A DNA stretch of 33,768 bases from Pseudomonadota bacterium (GCA_963205295.1 CAUJIY010000057.1:1-33768); one strand, 5' to 3'. Shown: positions 1 through 8,917, counted from the first letter of the stretch. Notes: generated from the letters alone by a model not told the origin. Translations and numbers: made by a program.

Positions 1-121
1 GCACGGGCCACTGAGAGCGCACTCGAGATGCCGGATATACGACTGCAGGCGATACCCGAACCGCCAGACCTATCGGTCAGTCTTCCGACTTGCGGGGGGA
101 GTCCATATAAGTTGTTAGCTC
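1..121. other. Left edge, no supported gene
   Basis: I see no supportable gene, tRNA or strong hairpin here. A 66-codon plus-strand frame beginning at 28 runs into the minus-strand gene that starts downstream and has no convincing ribosome binding site. The base composition is less GC-rich than in pyrF and dgt, matching the adjacent unknown gene. Confidence 0.4.
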
Positions 122-676
122 TCATTGCAACTGACCCCGAATGTGATTGCACGCGACTTGAATGTGATCGGCTAGTTTGTCTAGGCCTTCCCAAGCATCA
201 CGTACGGTCAGATCGCGCGCAGATCTAAGGGACTCGAAGATTTCGTAAGCGGCACCGAGCTCGTTTGTTGGGACTTGCATCTCTAACCCGTCATGGCGCG
301 CGGCATCGTGCTCCAACTTGAGGCACAGGCTGTGAGCTTTGCCCAGTGTGCGGAAAACATTGGCTGATACGCGCTGGTAAAGATTAAAGTCGTCGTATGG
401 CAGGAACAGGCCATTACCTAGCCGAACGGCCGCTTTTTTGTAGCGGCCACAGTTTTCGAATATTTGCCGAATTGTTGATAGGTAATTCCGCACTTCGTAC
501 ACCAAACTATCAATCTTGTTGATGTGCGCCAACACCCGACTGCGAGTTGTCGTCGGCAACGGCCGATGATGCGATTTAGCGTAGTTTAGGGACGCTACTG
601 CTGCGCTATATACAGCCATCCCTGCCAGAAAGATGGTAATCGGCTCTGGGTCTATCCGTTGCTGACGTATCGCCAT
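122..676 (-). CDS. Hypothetical protein with one N-terminal hydrophobic segment
   Basis: This gene encodes about 184 residues that I do not recognise. I prefer the ATG at 676, preceded by GGGGAAGG, over the upstream in-frame GTG at 706. Near the N-terminus, roughly residues 13-33 (ITIFLAGMAVYSAAVASL), there is one hydrophobic helix. The rest is helical and charged, with several Cys and His residues but no catalytic motif I can name. It lies 48 bp downstream of the pyrF stop on the same strand, but its base composition is clearly more AT-rich than pyrF, dgt or aroB. That suggests it is an accessory gene rather than part of the aro/pyr cluster. A small membrane-anchored protein is as much as can be said. 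Confidence 0.6.
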   Translation of the reverse strand: MAIRQQRIDPEPITIFLAGMAVYSAAVASLNYAKSHHRPLPTTTRSRVLAHINKIDSLVYEVRNYLSTIRQIFENCGRYKKAAVRLGNGLFLPYDDFNLYQRVSANVFRTLGKAHSLCLKLEHDAARHDGLEMQVPTNELGAAYEIFESLRSARDLTVRDAWEGLDKLADHIQVACNHIRGQLQ

Positions 677-724
677 GACCTTCCCCAATGAGAGCGCCGC
701 TCCCACAGCGCTTCTGAATCGTGC

Positions 725-1441
725 CTACACCGGGAACAGGCTGGCGATGGTGGACTGGATCGCTGTCGCGGCGGCGCGTGGATCGGCAGCATCGCGGATC
801 GGGCGGCCGACGACAATATAATCCGCGCCGTCGCGGAATGCCTGTTCGACGGTGACCACGCGCTTCTGGTCGTCCACCGGCCGGTTGTCGACCGGCCGGA
901 TACCGGGGGTCACCACCAGCAGGCGGCCATCGACGGCCTTGCGGATGGCCGGCAACTCCAGGCCCGAGGCCACCACCCCGTCGCAGCCGGCCTCGAAGGC
1001 GCGGCGCGCGCGGGAGATCACCAGCTTCTCCACCTCGCAGGCGAAGCCGAGATCATCGAGATCGCCGCGGTCGAGGCTGGTGAGGACCGTGACAGCGAGG
1101 ATCTTCACGTCACCCTTGGCCCGGGCGGCAGCCTCCATGATCCCCTGGTTGCCATGCACGGTGGCAAAGGTCACACCACGGCTCGAGAGCTGGCGCACGG
1201 CAGCGCCGACGGTGGCCGGCACGTCGAAAAACTTGAGGTCGGCGAACACCCGCTTGTCGCGCGCGACCATCCAGTCGATCAGCTCGAAATAGCCGCCCGA
1301 CATCATCATCTCGAGGCCGAGCTTGTAGAAGCGAACGGCGTCGCCAAGTCGCTCAGCGAGCGCGCGTGCAGCGGCTGGATCGGCCACGTCCATGGCGAAG
1401 ATCAGGCGGTCACGGCAGTCGATGGTCCTCAGGTCGGGCAT
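725..1441 (-). CDS. pyrF: Orotidine 5'-phosphate decarboxylase
   Basis: It decarboxylates OMP to UMP, the last step of de novo pyrimidine synthesis, in the cytoplasm. The 238 residues match the usual size of the short bacterial family. The catalytic signature DLKFFDVPATV (about residues 68-78) supplies the D-x-K-x-x-D charged network. The phosphate-binding end is seen in VTPGIRP and, near the C-terminus, ADYIVVGRPI. The ATG at 1441 is preceded by AAGGA. It lies 57 bp downstream of dgt. The gap holds an inverted repeat (1460-1479, arms CCCCGG/CCGGGG) without a T-run, so readthrough from dgt is possible. Confidence 0.95.
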   Translation of the reverse strand: MPDLRTIDCRDRLIFAMDVADPAAARALAERLGDAVRFYKLGLEMMMSGGYFELIDWMVARDKRVFADLKFFDVPATVGAAVRQLSSRGVTFATVHGNQGIMEAAARAKGDVKILAVTVLTSLDRGDLDDLGFACEVEKLVISRARRAFEAGCDGVVASGLELPAIRKAVDGRLLVVTPGIRPVDNRPVDDQKRVVTVEQAFRDGADYIVVGRPIRDAADPRAAATAIQSTIASLFPV

Positions 1442-1498
1442 ACGTGCATCCTTGGTCCGCCCCGGGCAGTTTTCCGGGGTCGCTACTGTAACCGGTTT

Positions 1499-2668
1499 CT
1501 ACCAGTCGAGACCCGGGTCGACGAGCCGGCGGTAGGCCGCAGCGGCGTAGCGATCAGTCATCCCGGCGATATAGTCGGCGACGGCGCGGGCGCGACCGTT
1601 TTCGCCCTGGTCGCGCTCCCACGCCAGGGCGCGGTCGGCGTGTTCCCGCGGCATCGCGCGCACGTCGTTCATGAAGCACTCGAACAGGGCCTGCAGCAGT
1701 GCCTGGGCCCGGCGGTTGCGGGCGAGCACGCGCTCGTGACGGTACAAATGCTGGCGCAGGAACACCTTGAGCTGCTGGTGGGCCGCGGCAACCGGCGGGC
1801 TGAGCCCGATCAGCGGACGGGCCTGAGCCCGCACCGCCTCGATGGAGGCCGGGCTGGACCGTTCAAGGCGCGCCCGGCTGGCCCCGATGAGATCGGTGAC
1901 CACATGATCGAGCATGGCTCGCACGGCGGCGTGGATGCGCACGCGCCTGCTCAGACGAGCCCGCCCGCCGCGGGCCGGGCGGTCGTGGTCGCGGAACAGG
2001 CGCACCTCGGCGAGTTCTTCCACCGTGATGAGCCCGGCGCGCAGGCCGTCGTCGAGATCGTGATGGCTCCAGGCAATCTCGTCGGCAATGTTGGCGAGTT
2101 GCGCCTCGAGCCCGGGCTGGCGCCGCCGCAGGAACCGCTCGCCGAGGTCGCCGAGCCCGCGGGCGTGGCGTTTCGAGCAGTGCTTGAGGATGCCTTCGCG
2201 GGTCTCGTAGGTCAGGTTGAGCCCGGGAAACTGTGCATAGCGCTCCTCGAGCTCGTCCACCACACGCAGCGACTGCAGGTTGTGCTCGAAGCCACCCCAG
2301 CGCTTCATGCAATGGTCGAGTGCGTCCTGTCCGGCATGGCCGAATGGCGTGTGGCCGAGGTCGTGGGCGAGGCAGATGGCCTCGGTCAGCACCTCGTCGA
2401 TTCCGAGGCTGGCAGCGACGGTGCGCGCGACCTGCGCCACTTCGAGCGAGTGCGTGAGGCGCGTGCGGTAGAGATCGCCCTCGTGGTTGATGAAGACCTG
2501 GGTCTTGTAGACCAGACGCCGGAAGGCGCTGGAGTGCAGCACCCGGTCGCGGTCGCGCTGGAAGGCGCTGCGGTAGGCGTGGGCGGGTTCCGGGTGGCGC
2601 CGGCCGCGACTGGTCAGCTCACACGCTGCCGCCGGGTGGAGTTGCCGAGCCGGTCGCCTTGTTTCCAT
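1499..2668 (-). CDS. dgt: dGTPase-like HD-domain deoxynucleoside triphosphate triphosphohydrolase
   Basis: It is predicted to hydrolyse dGTP (or other dNTPs) to the deoxynucleoside and triphosphate. Characteristic elements are SRGRRHPEP near the N-terminus, FRRLVYKTQVF, the first metal-binding His in TRLTHSLEVAQV, and the HD motif in AICLAHDLGHTPFGHAG. A later helix carries DEIAWSHHDLDDGL with further metal ligands. Starting at the ATG at 2668 gives 389 residues, typical of the short dGTPase-like subfamily. An upstream TTG at 2710 would overlap aroB by 11 bp and has no better ribosome binding site. The gene follows aroB directly and is probably co-transcribed. Whether it acts on dGTP only cannot be read from the sequence. 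Confidence 0.9.
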   Translation of the reverse strand: METRRPARQLHPAAACELTSRGRRHPEPAHAYRSAFQRDRDRVLHSSAFRRLVYKTQVFINHEGDLYRTRLTHSLEVAQVARTVAASLGIDEVLTEAICLAHDLGHTPFGHAGQDALDHCMKRWGGFEHNLQSLRVVDELEERYAQFPGLNLTYETREGILKHCSKRHARGLGDLGERFLRRRQPGLEAQLANIADEIAWSHHDLDDGLRAGLITVEELAEVRLFRDHDRPARGGRARLSRRVRIHAAVRAMLDHVVTDLIGASRARLERSSPASIEAVRAQARPLIGLSPPVAAAHQQLKVFLRQHLYRHERVLARNRRAQALLQALFECFMNDVRAMPREHADRALAWERDQGENGRARAVADYIAGMTDRYAAAAYRRLVDPGLDW

Positions 2669-2699
2669 GGGGCCAGCGCGTGGACGGTCGCCGACCGGA

Positions 2700-3779
2700 T
2701 CAGGCGGCAAGTTCGGCGCGGACGAAAGCGCGCAGGTCGGCCAACGGGAACTCGGCGGTGACGACGGCGTGGCCTATGGTGCGCGGCAGGACGAGGCGCA
2801 GCTGCCCGCCGAGCACTTTCTTGTCGATGGCCATCGCGGCGAGGAACGGCTCGACTTCGACCCGCGGCGGCCTGACCGGAAGGCGCAGGGCAGCGAGCAG
2901 CGCCACGGTACGCCCGGCTTCCGCTGCCGCCAGCCAGCCGATCCGCTGGGAAAAGCGTGCTGCCATGGCCATGCCGGCACCGACCGCCTCACCGTGCAGC
3001 AGCGTGCCGTAGCCCGCGCAGACCTCGATGGCGTGGCCGAACGTATGCCCCAGGTTGAGCAGGGCGCGCCGGCCATGCTCGCGCTCGTCGCCCGCCACGA
3101 CCTCGGCCTTCACCTCGCAGGCGCGGCGGATGACGTGGTTGAGTGCACCGGCGTCGCGGGCGAGGAGTGCCGCGGCATGCGCCTCGCACCAGGCGAAGAA
3201 CTGCGCATCGGCGATGATGCCGCACTTGACCGCCTCCGCCAGACCGGCCGACAGCTCACGGTCCGGCAGCGTGTGCAGCGTCTCGGAATCGCTCAACACG
3301 CAGAGCGGCTGGTGAAAGGCGCCGACGAGGTTCTTGCCGCCGGGATGATTGATGCCGGTCTTGCCCCCGACCGCCGAATCGACCTGGGCCAGCAGCGTGG
3401 TCGGCACCTGGATGAAATCGATGCCGCGCTGGTAGATCGCCGCAGCAAAGCCGGCCATGTCGCCGACGACGCCGCCGCCGAGCGCGATCACCACGCCGTC
3501 GCGGCCGAGCCGGTGCTGGACCAGCGCGTCGAGGATGACGGCGGTGGTCGCGAGCGTCTTGTGCTCTTCCCCGTCCGGCAGCTCGACCGTGGAGACACGA
3601 CCGTGCGCGATCATGCCGCGCATGCGGCCGAGGTACAGGGGTCCCACGGTCGTGTTGGTGACGATCAGCGCATCGCGCCCGCGCAGGTGCGCGTCGAGCA
3701 GGCCGGCGTGACCGAGCAGCCCACTGCCGATGTAGATCGGGTAACTGCGCGCGCCGAGGTCGACGGTGATCGTCATCAT
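2700..3779 (-). CDS. aroB: 3-dehydroquinate synthase
   Basis: It converts DAHP to 3-dehydroquinate, the second step of the shikimate pathway, using NAD+ and a divalent metal. The 359 residues are of normal length. The NAD-binding and active-site block GGGVVGDMAGFAAAIYQRG, followed by VPTTLLAQVDSAVGGKTGIN, is intact. The metal ligands are in place: Glu in LAEAVKCGII, His in NLGHTFGHAIE and His in LLHGEAVGAG. The start overlaps the aroK stop by 4 bp, so the two are translationally coupled. dgt follows immediately downstream. Confidence 0.97.
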   Translation of the reverse strand: MMTITVDLGARSYPIYIGSGLLGHAGLLDAHLRGRDALIVTNTTVGPLYLGRMRGMIAHGRVSTVELPDGEEHKTLATTAVILDALVQHRLGRDGVVIALGGGVVGDMAGFAAAIYQRGIDFIQVPTTLLAQVDSAVGGKTGINHPGGKNLVGAFHQPLCVLSDSETLHTLPDRELSAGLAEAVKCGIIADAQFFAWCEAHAAALLARDAGALNHVIRRACEVKAEVVAGDEREHGRRALLNLGHTFGHAIEVCAGYGTLLHGEAVGAGMAMAARFSQRIGWLAAAEAGRTVALLAALRLPVRPPRVEVEPFLAAMAIDKKVLGGQLRLVLPRTIGHAVVTAEFPLADLRAFVRAELAA

Positions 3780-4303
3780 GGGCGTTCGAGCGCCTCCAGG
3801 CGCCGGCGGATCTCGCGCGTCACGGCCGTGACGCGGCGCCCGTCGGTTTCGACCACGACATCGGCGATCTCCCGGTACTGCGGATCGCGGATCGCCATGA
3901 GCGCCTCGAGGATCTCGCGCGGCTCGCCGCCCCGGAGCATCGGCCGCTCGCGTCCGCTGCGGGTTCGCTTGAGCTGCTGGTCGACGCTGGCGTGCAGGTA
4001 TACGACCCGGCCGCGACCGGCGAGGTGACCGCGGTTCGCAGGGTCCTGCACCGCACCGCCACCGGTGGCGAGGACCGTGCCTGGCAGTTGCGTCAGCTCG
4101 TCGATCGCCTGTCGTTCCCGGACCCGAAACCCGTGTTCCCCTTCCCGCTCGAAGATGTACGGGATGTCGACGCCGGTGCGTTGCTCGATGACCTCGTCGC
4201 TGTCGACGAACTGCATCTGCAGCTCCTCGGCGAGCTTGCGCCCGACCGCGGACTTGCCGGCACCCATCGGACCGACGAGGAAGATGCTGTCATGGCCCTG
4301 CAT
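3776..4303 (-). CDS. aroK: Shikimate kinase
   Basis: It phosphorylates shikimate at the 3-OH using ATP. The 175-residue protein has the P-loop GPMGAGKSAVGRKLA (about residues 11-25) and the shikimate-binding DSDEVIE, with the family's DxD. It also has GGGAV of the Walker B/substrate region and RSGRERPML as the mobile lid with its catalytic Arg. The start at 4303 has no obvious Shine-Dalgarno sequence. A TACAAT box lies just upstream in CGCTACAATTCCCC, so a promoter very close to the start is possible. It opens the aroK-aroB-dgt run and follows the terminator of the lipoprotein gene. In many gammaproteobacteria aroK directly follows pilQ, so the lipoprotein gene interrupts that order. Confidence 0.95.
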   Translation of the reverse strand: MQGHDSIFLVGPMGAGKSAVGRKLAEELQMQFVDSDEVIEQRTGVDIPYIFEREGEHGFRVRERQAIDELTQLPGTVLATGGGAVQDPANRGHLAGRGRVVYLHASVDQQLKRTRSGRERPMLRGGEPREILEALMAIRDPQYREIADVVVETDGRRVTAVTREIRRRLEALERP

Positions 4304-4365
4304 AGGGGAATTGTAGCGCGGCGGCAGGATGGTGGTTCGCAGCGACGGCCACCCGCAAAACGAAC

Positions 4366-4389
4366 GGGGCCGGCCTCGCGGCCGGCCCC
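4366..4389 (-). terminator. Hairpin terminator after the Ig-like lipoprotein gene
   Basis: A perfect 10-bp stem (GGGGCCGGCC / GGCCGGCCCC, 4-base loop) begins 17 bp after the stop of the minus-strand lipoprotein gene. On the minus strand it is followed by GTTCGTTTTGC, a short interrupted T-run. The stem is very strong and the U-tract weak. It would end the pil-lipoprotein transcript before aroK. Confidence 0.7.
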
Positions 4390-4406
4390 GTCCCGGAAGC
4401 GGCTGG

Positions 4407-6101
4407 TCAATCGTTGACGGTGATGCTGGTCGTCGTCACGATCCCGCGCGGAGTTTCGACCTCGACGAACATCAGGCCTGTCGCTGTGGTGTTGGTGTCC
4501 TTATCCACGGTAAAGGGGTAACTCCAGGCACCGTTGTACGAGGTACAGGGCTGTGTGTAGCTCGTCGGCCCGATCAGCTTGCCGTTGGTCACCGAGACTT
4601 TGACCGTGGTGCCGGCAGGCATCGGCTGACCGCGGGCGTCGCTGATCATGAAGGTCACCGTATCTGGCGCATTCACGACCCCGCCGCGATTGTTCGTGAT
4701 GACCGCACCGCTACCCGACATGATGATGATGTTGCTGGCGCTGATGCCGGTCTTGTCCGATGTGCCGCAGCGTCCGGTCGTGTCCTGGCACAACAGACCG
4801 TTGAACTTCCCGTCGCCGCTGCCGTAGGTCGAATCCTGGTCGAAGTCGAAGAAGAACTCGCCGGCATCGTGCGTGCCGTCCTCGTCGTCGTCGCGGAAAG
4901 CCTCGGCGAGGTCGCCGATGCGGTTCACGTTCGCCGGTACGGGGAATCCGTCCGGATCGTCGAAGACACCGTTGCCGTTGACGTCAGTGAACGTTTCCTC
5001 GCCGATGGCGGTGGCGACGATCGTCGCCCGCCCGTCGAGCGGGCGCGGGTTCGAGCTGATCCAGTTGACGGTGCAGACGCCGGACTCGCTGGCCGTGGTC
5101 GTCGTGACACAGCTGCCGGCGACATTGCCGCCCTCGGCGTTGAGTGTCACCGCCGTACCGTTCGGGACCGGGTTGTTGAACCGGTCCGACAGACGCACCG
5201 TGACCGCGTTGGTCACGCCATCGACGTCGAATGCCTCGACGTTTTGACAGGCGACTGCCAGCGAGAAGCTGTCCTGGTCCGGCAGGCCGGTCGTGACGAC
5301 CAGCTGGCTCGACTGCGTCGAGATGTTCGGCATCACGCTGGTGACCGTCGCCGTGACCCGGACCGAGGTCGCCACGGTGCCCGACTTGACCACCGTCTGC
5401 ACGTTGCCGTCGGCCCCGCTGACCGCCGTCGCCGGTGTGCGGGTGATGCCGCCGACGCTGGTGTCCAGGGCGAAGGCGACGTCGGCGCCGGGTACCGGGC
5501 CGCCAGTCGAGTCGACGACCCGGAATATGACCGTCGAGGTCTCCGGCAGGCCCACGCCACCGGTACCCTGCAGGCCGATCTTGGTCGGCGTCGCCGAGAT
5601 GAACTGGATCGAACCCACGGCGGCAGAGGCCACCGTCACCGATCCGGTTGCCGTATAGGTATTGCCCTCGACCGTGGTCGTCGCCGTGATCACATCCGTG
5701 CCCGAGCAGCCCGTCGCGGCGTAAGTGACGGTTGCCGCTCCAGTGCTGGTCGTCTGCGGGTTCGGCGTGACGGTCGCCTGGTTGTTGGCGATGCAGTTCG
5801 AGGAAAACGTGATGCTGGCCTGCCCGGTGTAGAACGAGGAAGCGGCGGCCTGGTCGGTCTGGATGATGGCCACCGACAGGCTGGTGCTGCCGCCCGCGCC
5901 GAGAGTTGGCACCGCCACAGCGATCTGGCCCGCGCTGAAAGCGCCCGGCGCGCCACTGCCGAAGTTGTAGGTGAACGTCGAACCGCCGCCACCACCGCCG
6001 CCGCCACTGCCGGGGTCGAGGATGGTGTTGCCGCCCCCGCCGCCGCAGGCCGCCAGGGCGAGCGCTGCCGCCGTTACCAAAAGAATGCGCATGGTCTTCA
6101 T
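4407..6101 (-). CDS. Large Ig-like (Big-1 type) surface lipoprotein with Asp-rich calcium-binding-like repeats
   Basis: The ATG at 6101 follows AGGAAG and gives 564 residues. It starts with a lipoprotein signal ending LALAAC (lipobox, Cys19), then a poly-glycine linker, so the mature protein is lipid-anchored, probably in the outer membrane. The body is Thr/Val/Gly-rich beta sequence with several Ig-like repeats. The clearest is a Big-1/invasin-like module containing LSDRFNNPVPNGTAVTLNAEGG. It leads into Asp/Gly/Asn loops (DVNGNGVFDD, DDDEDGTHDAGE, DFDQDSTYGSGDGK) that resemble calcium-binding repeats. A final Ig-like module contains FMISDARGQPMPAGTTVKV. The gene begins 41 bp after pilQ and ends at a terminator, so it is probably the last cistron of the pil operon. 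An adhesin or pilus-accessory role is inference from context. Confidence 0.85.
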   Translation of the reverse strand: MKTMRILLVTAAALALAACGGGGGNTILDPGSGGGGGGGGSTFTYNFGSGAPGAFSAGQIAVAVPTLGAGGSTSLSVAIIQTDQAAASSFYTGQASITFSSNCIANNQATVTPNPQTTSTGAATVTYAATGCSGTDVITATTTVEGNTYTATGSVTVASAAVGSIQFISATPTKIGLQGTGGVGLPETSTVIFRVVDSTGGPVPGADVAFALDTSVGGITRTPATAVSGADGNVQTVVKSGTVATSVRVTATVTSVMPNISTQSSQLVVTTGLPDQDSFSLAVACQNVEAFDVDGVTNAVTVRLSDRFNNPVPNGTAVTLNAEGGNVAGSCVTTTTASESGVCTVNWISSNPRPLDGRATIVATAIGEETFTDVNGNGVFDDPDGFPVPANVNRIGDLAEAFRDDDEDGTHDAGEFFFDFDQDSTYGSGDGKFNGLLCQDTTGRCGTSDKTGISASNIIIMSGSGAVITNNRGGVVNAPDTVTFMISDARGQPMPAGTTVKVSVTNGKLIGPTSYTQPCTSYNGAWSYPFTVDKDTNTTATGLMFVEVETPRGIVTTTSITVND

Positions 6102-6142
6102 GACTTCCTGATCCTTCTGCGATGCCCCTGCAGGACACCCAC

Positions 6143-8356
6143 TCAATAAATGCTCGAGCCTTCTTTTAGTATTTTCGGCGTGACGAATATCAGCAGTTCC
6201 GACTTGTTCGACGTCCGGGTCGTGGAGCGGAACAGGTAACCGATGCCCGGAATGTCACCGAGGAAGGGCACCTTGCGATAGTCCTCGCCCTGCTCGGTTT
6301 CGTAGATACCACCGAGCACCACGGTCTGGCCGTTGTTCACCAGCACCTGGGTCTCGACCGAACGCGTGTCGATGCTCGGCACCTGGCCGCCACGCTCGTT
6401 GGTGATGACCTGGCCGACGCTATCCTTGGTCACCAGCAGGTCCATGACGATGCGGTCGTCCGGCGTAATCTGCGGCGTGACGGTCAGCGACAGCACCGCC
6501 TCCTTGAACTGGGTGGTCGTCGCACCGCTGCTCGAGGACTCCTGGTAAGGGATCTCGACACCCTGGCGGATCGAGGCCTCCTTCTGGTTGGCGGTGATCA
6601 CGCGCGGGGAGGAAATCACCTCGCCGCGGCCTTCCGCCTGCAGCGCGGACAACTCGAGGTCGACCAGGAAGTCATCGTCGAGCAGGGCCACGGCCAGCCG
6701 CCCGGCGGGGCTCGCCACCGGCAGGTTGACGTTGAAACGATCGGCAAGGGCCGGCAGCTCGACCGGGAACGGATTGCCGTTATTGTTGATGTTGTCCACG
6801 GCCGAGTCGACGATCGTGCCGGTGCCGTTGGCGCCGCCGGTCGTGGCGATCAGGCCGTCGCTGTGGTCGCTCACCGCGGTCACGCCCCAGCGCACACCCA
6901 GGTCGCGGGTGAAGTCGTCACGCACCACCACGATGCGCGACTCGATCAGCACCTGGCGGACCGGGATGTCGAGCGTGGTCACGAGCCGGCGGATGTCACC
7001 GATGCGGTCGGCGGTGTCCTGCACCAGCAGCGTGTTGGTGCGCTCGTCGAGCGCGACCGAGCCGCGGCCCGACAGGAGCGAATTCTGGTTCTTGCCCTTG
7101 ATCAGTTCGGCCAGGTCCTCGGCCTTGGCGTAGTTGACCTGCACGAACTCCGACACCAGGGGTTCGAGTTCCTGGATCTCCTTGCGCGACTCAAGGTCGG
7201 CCTTCTCACGCGCGGCGATCTCGTCGGAGGGCGCGATGATCATGACGTTGCCGTTCTGGCGCTTGTCGAGGCCCTTGGTCGCCAGCACGATGTCGAGCGC
7301 CTGGTCCCAGGGCACGCTCTGCAGGCGCAGCGTGACGTTGCCCTGCACGGTGTCGGCGACGACGATGTTGCGGCCGCTGACGTCGGCGAGGAGCTGCAGC
7401 ACGGCGCGCGTCTCGATGTCCTGGAAGTTGAGCGTCAGGCGCTCGCCGCTGTACTGCTTGTCCGGGCTGAACAGGGTCGCCTTGCGCTCGACGGCCTCCT
7501 TGACCACGGGCTGGATCTCGACCGTGAAGACCTGGTCGGACTGGTAGGCGAGCTCGTCGAAGGCACCGTGCGCAGAGATCACCATGCGCGCGTTGTTGCC
7601 GACGCGCATGACGTCGATGGTATCCACCGGGGTCGCGAAATCGGTCACATCGAGGCGCTTCATCAGCGCATCAGGCAGCGTCGTGCCGGCGAAGTTGAGC
7701 ACCACCTGGTTGCCCTCCTTGCGCACGTCCACGGGTGTGCCGACATCGGACAGATTGACCACCACGCGACCGCCACCGCGCTCACCGCGGCGGAAGTCGA
7801 CGTTGCTGATGCTGCGCCCGGCAGCCTTGGCCGCAGCGGCCGGTGCCGCGGCGGGCGCCGTCGAGTCGGCGGCTGCGAAGGTCGTGCCGGCGGAAGCCGA
7901 GCCGGGGCTGCCGAGTGTCACGTAAACGCTGTTGCCTGCGGTCCGTGTCTCGTAGGGAACCATCGTGTCGAGATTCAGCACGACCCGCGTGCGGCCACCC
8001 GACTCGGCGGCGAGGACGGTGGCCAGGGCGCCGACACCGACGTCCTTGCGCCGTGTCGGCAGTGCAATGGCGGTATTCGGCAGGTCGAGGGCGATGCGCG
8101 CCGGATTCTCGATGGTGAACGCGAGCGGCTCTGGCGCGGTACCGGAGAGCTTGAGCTCGAGTTCGACCTTGTTGCCGGGCAGGGTCTGCACCTGCACGTC
8201 CTGCAGCTGCAGACCAGGCGCCTGGGCGGCTGCCGTCGCGGTCCAGAAGCCCGCCAGGACAACCGCTGCCGACGCCAGCGCGCGCCGTAGCCATCCGCCG
8301 GCCGCACCCGTGGTCGGGAACGCCGGAAACATTACTGCTGGCCTAGCCGTGCTCAT
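6143..8356 (-). CDS. pilQ: Type IV pilus outer-membrane secretin PilQ
   Basis: PilQ forms the outer-membrane ring through which the type IV pilus passes. The 737 residues start with a signal peptide (hydrophobic stretch ending TATAAAQ). Two AMIN-like beta modules follow in the first 280 residues and would bind peptidoglycan. Next comes a secretin N-terminal domain around TLNFQDIETRAVLQLLADVSG, an N1/NolW-like region with VNYAKAEDLAELIKGKN, and the beta-barrel secretin core. The core ends VPFLGDIPGIGYLFR...ELLIFVTPKIL, the classic secretin signature. The ATG at 8356 sits 9 bases from GGGAG; a GTG two codons upstream is too close to that site. It is the fifth pil gene, 35 bp after pilP. Confidence 0.96.
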   Translation of the reverse strand: MSTARPAVMFPAFPTTGAAGGWLRRALASAAVVLAGFWTATAAAQAPGLQLQDVQVQTLPGNKVELELKLSGTAPEPLAFTIENPARIALDLPNTAIALPTRRKDVGVGALATVLAAESGGRTRVVLNLDTMVPYETRTAGNSVYVTLGSPGSASAGTTFAAADSTAPAAAPAAAAKAAGRSISNVDFRRGERGGGRVVVNLSDVGTPVDVRKEGNQVVLNFAGTTLPDALMKRLDVTDFATPVDTIDVMRVGNNARMVISAHGAFDELAYQSDQVFTVEIQPVVKEAVERKATLFSPDKQYSGERLTLNFQDIETRAVLQLLADVSGRNIVVADTVQGNVTLRLQSVPWDQALDIVLATKGLDKRQNGNVMIIAPSDEIAAREKADLESRKEIQELEPLVSEFVQVNYAKAEDLAELIKGKNQNSLLSGRGSVALDERTNTLLVQDTADRIGDIRRLVTTLDIPVRQVLIESRIVVVRDDFTRDLGVRWGVTAVSDHSDGLIATTGGANGTGTIVDSAVDNINNNGNPFPVELPALADRFNVNLPVASPAGRLAVALLDDDFLVDLELSALQAEGRGEVISSPRVITANQKEASIRQGVEIPYQESSSSGATTTQFKEAVLSLTVTPQITPDDRIVMDLLVTKDSVGQVITNERGGQVPSIDTRSVETQVLVNNGQTVVLGGIYETEQGEDYRKVPFLGDIPGIGYLFRSTTRTSNKSELLIFVTPKILKEGSSIY

Positions 8357-8391
8357 CGTCACTTACTCCCACGCTCTCCCCCGGGGGGGCG

Positions 8392-8910
8392 TCAGTCGGC
8401 GAGGCCAATGGCCGCCGACCTCTTGTAGAAACCACCGATGCCATCGGGCACCAACTCCTCGACCTGGACCTCGCCGTCGGTGACGGTGACCACACGCCCG
8501 TCGTTCTGGCCGACGTAGTTGCCCGGCACCACGCGATGCACCAGACCGTCCTGGGTCTGCAGCAAGGCGTAACGGTTGTTGTCCCGCTGCAGCGTGCCGA
8601 CCATCTTCAGGGTGTCGAGCGGGAACTGCTCGAGGTATTCCTTCGGGCGGTTCGCCTCGGGGCGCGGACCGGCAGCCGCACGGCCCTTGGGCGAGTCCGG
8701 CATGAACGGCGAGCGCAGCGCCTGCGCCTCGTATGCAAATGTCTCGTACGGCTTGATCTGCGGCAGTGGCTCGATACGCCCGCCGGGACGGGCCTTGATC
8801 TGATCGATGTACTCCAGCAGGTCGCCGTTGCCCCCGCCGCAGCCCGCAGCGCCCAGGGCGAACGCCACGACGGCGCCGAATCTCAGCCAGTGGATGGTGC
8901 GCAACTTCAT
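8392..8910 (-). CDS. pilP: Type IV pilus inner-membrane lipoprotein PilP
   Basis: PilP links the PilM/N/O inner-membrane complex to the PilQ secretin. The 172 residues begin with a lipoprotein signal ending LGAAGC (Cys about residue 24). A flexible proline-rich part follows with DLLEYIDQIKARPGGRIEPLP and the conserved ALRSPFMP, which in the family contacts PilO/PilN. The C-terminal beta-sandwich homology domain contains LKMVGTLQRDNNRYALLQTQDGLVHRV and GNYVGQNDGRVV. The gene lies 7 bp after pilO and 35 bp before pilQ. Confidence 0.95.
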   Translation of the reverse strand: MKLRTIHWLRFGAVVAFALGAAGCGGGNGDLLEYIDQIKARPGGRIEPLPQIKPYETFAYEAQALRSPFMPDSPKGRAAAGPRPEANRPKEYLEQFPLDTLKMVGTLQRDNNRYALLQTQDGLVHRVVPGNYVGQNDGRVVTVTDGEVQVEELVPDGIGGFYKRSAAIGLAD

Positions 8911-8917
8911 GGCCTCG

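Noticed and set aside
1154-2761. Long plus-strand open frame across pyrF and dgt
   Set aside because: It is antisense to two clearly conserved genes and its protein is Ala/Gly/His/Val-rich as expected from the complement of GC-rich coding DNA.
5941-6060. Gly-codon run in the lipoprotein gene as a tandem repeat or frameshift hotspot
   Set aside because: The reading frame continues without interruption and poly-Gly linkers after a lipobox are common.
6863-8290. Long plus-strand frame opposite pilQ
   Set aside because: pilQ has all secretin motifs; the antisense product shows no family features and has no ribosome binding site.
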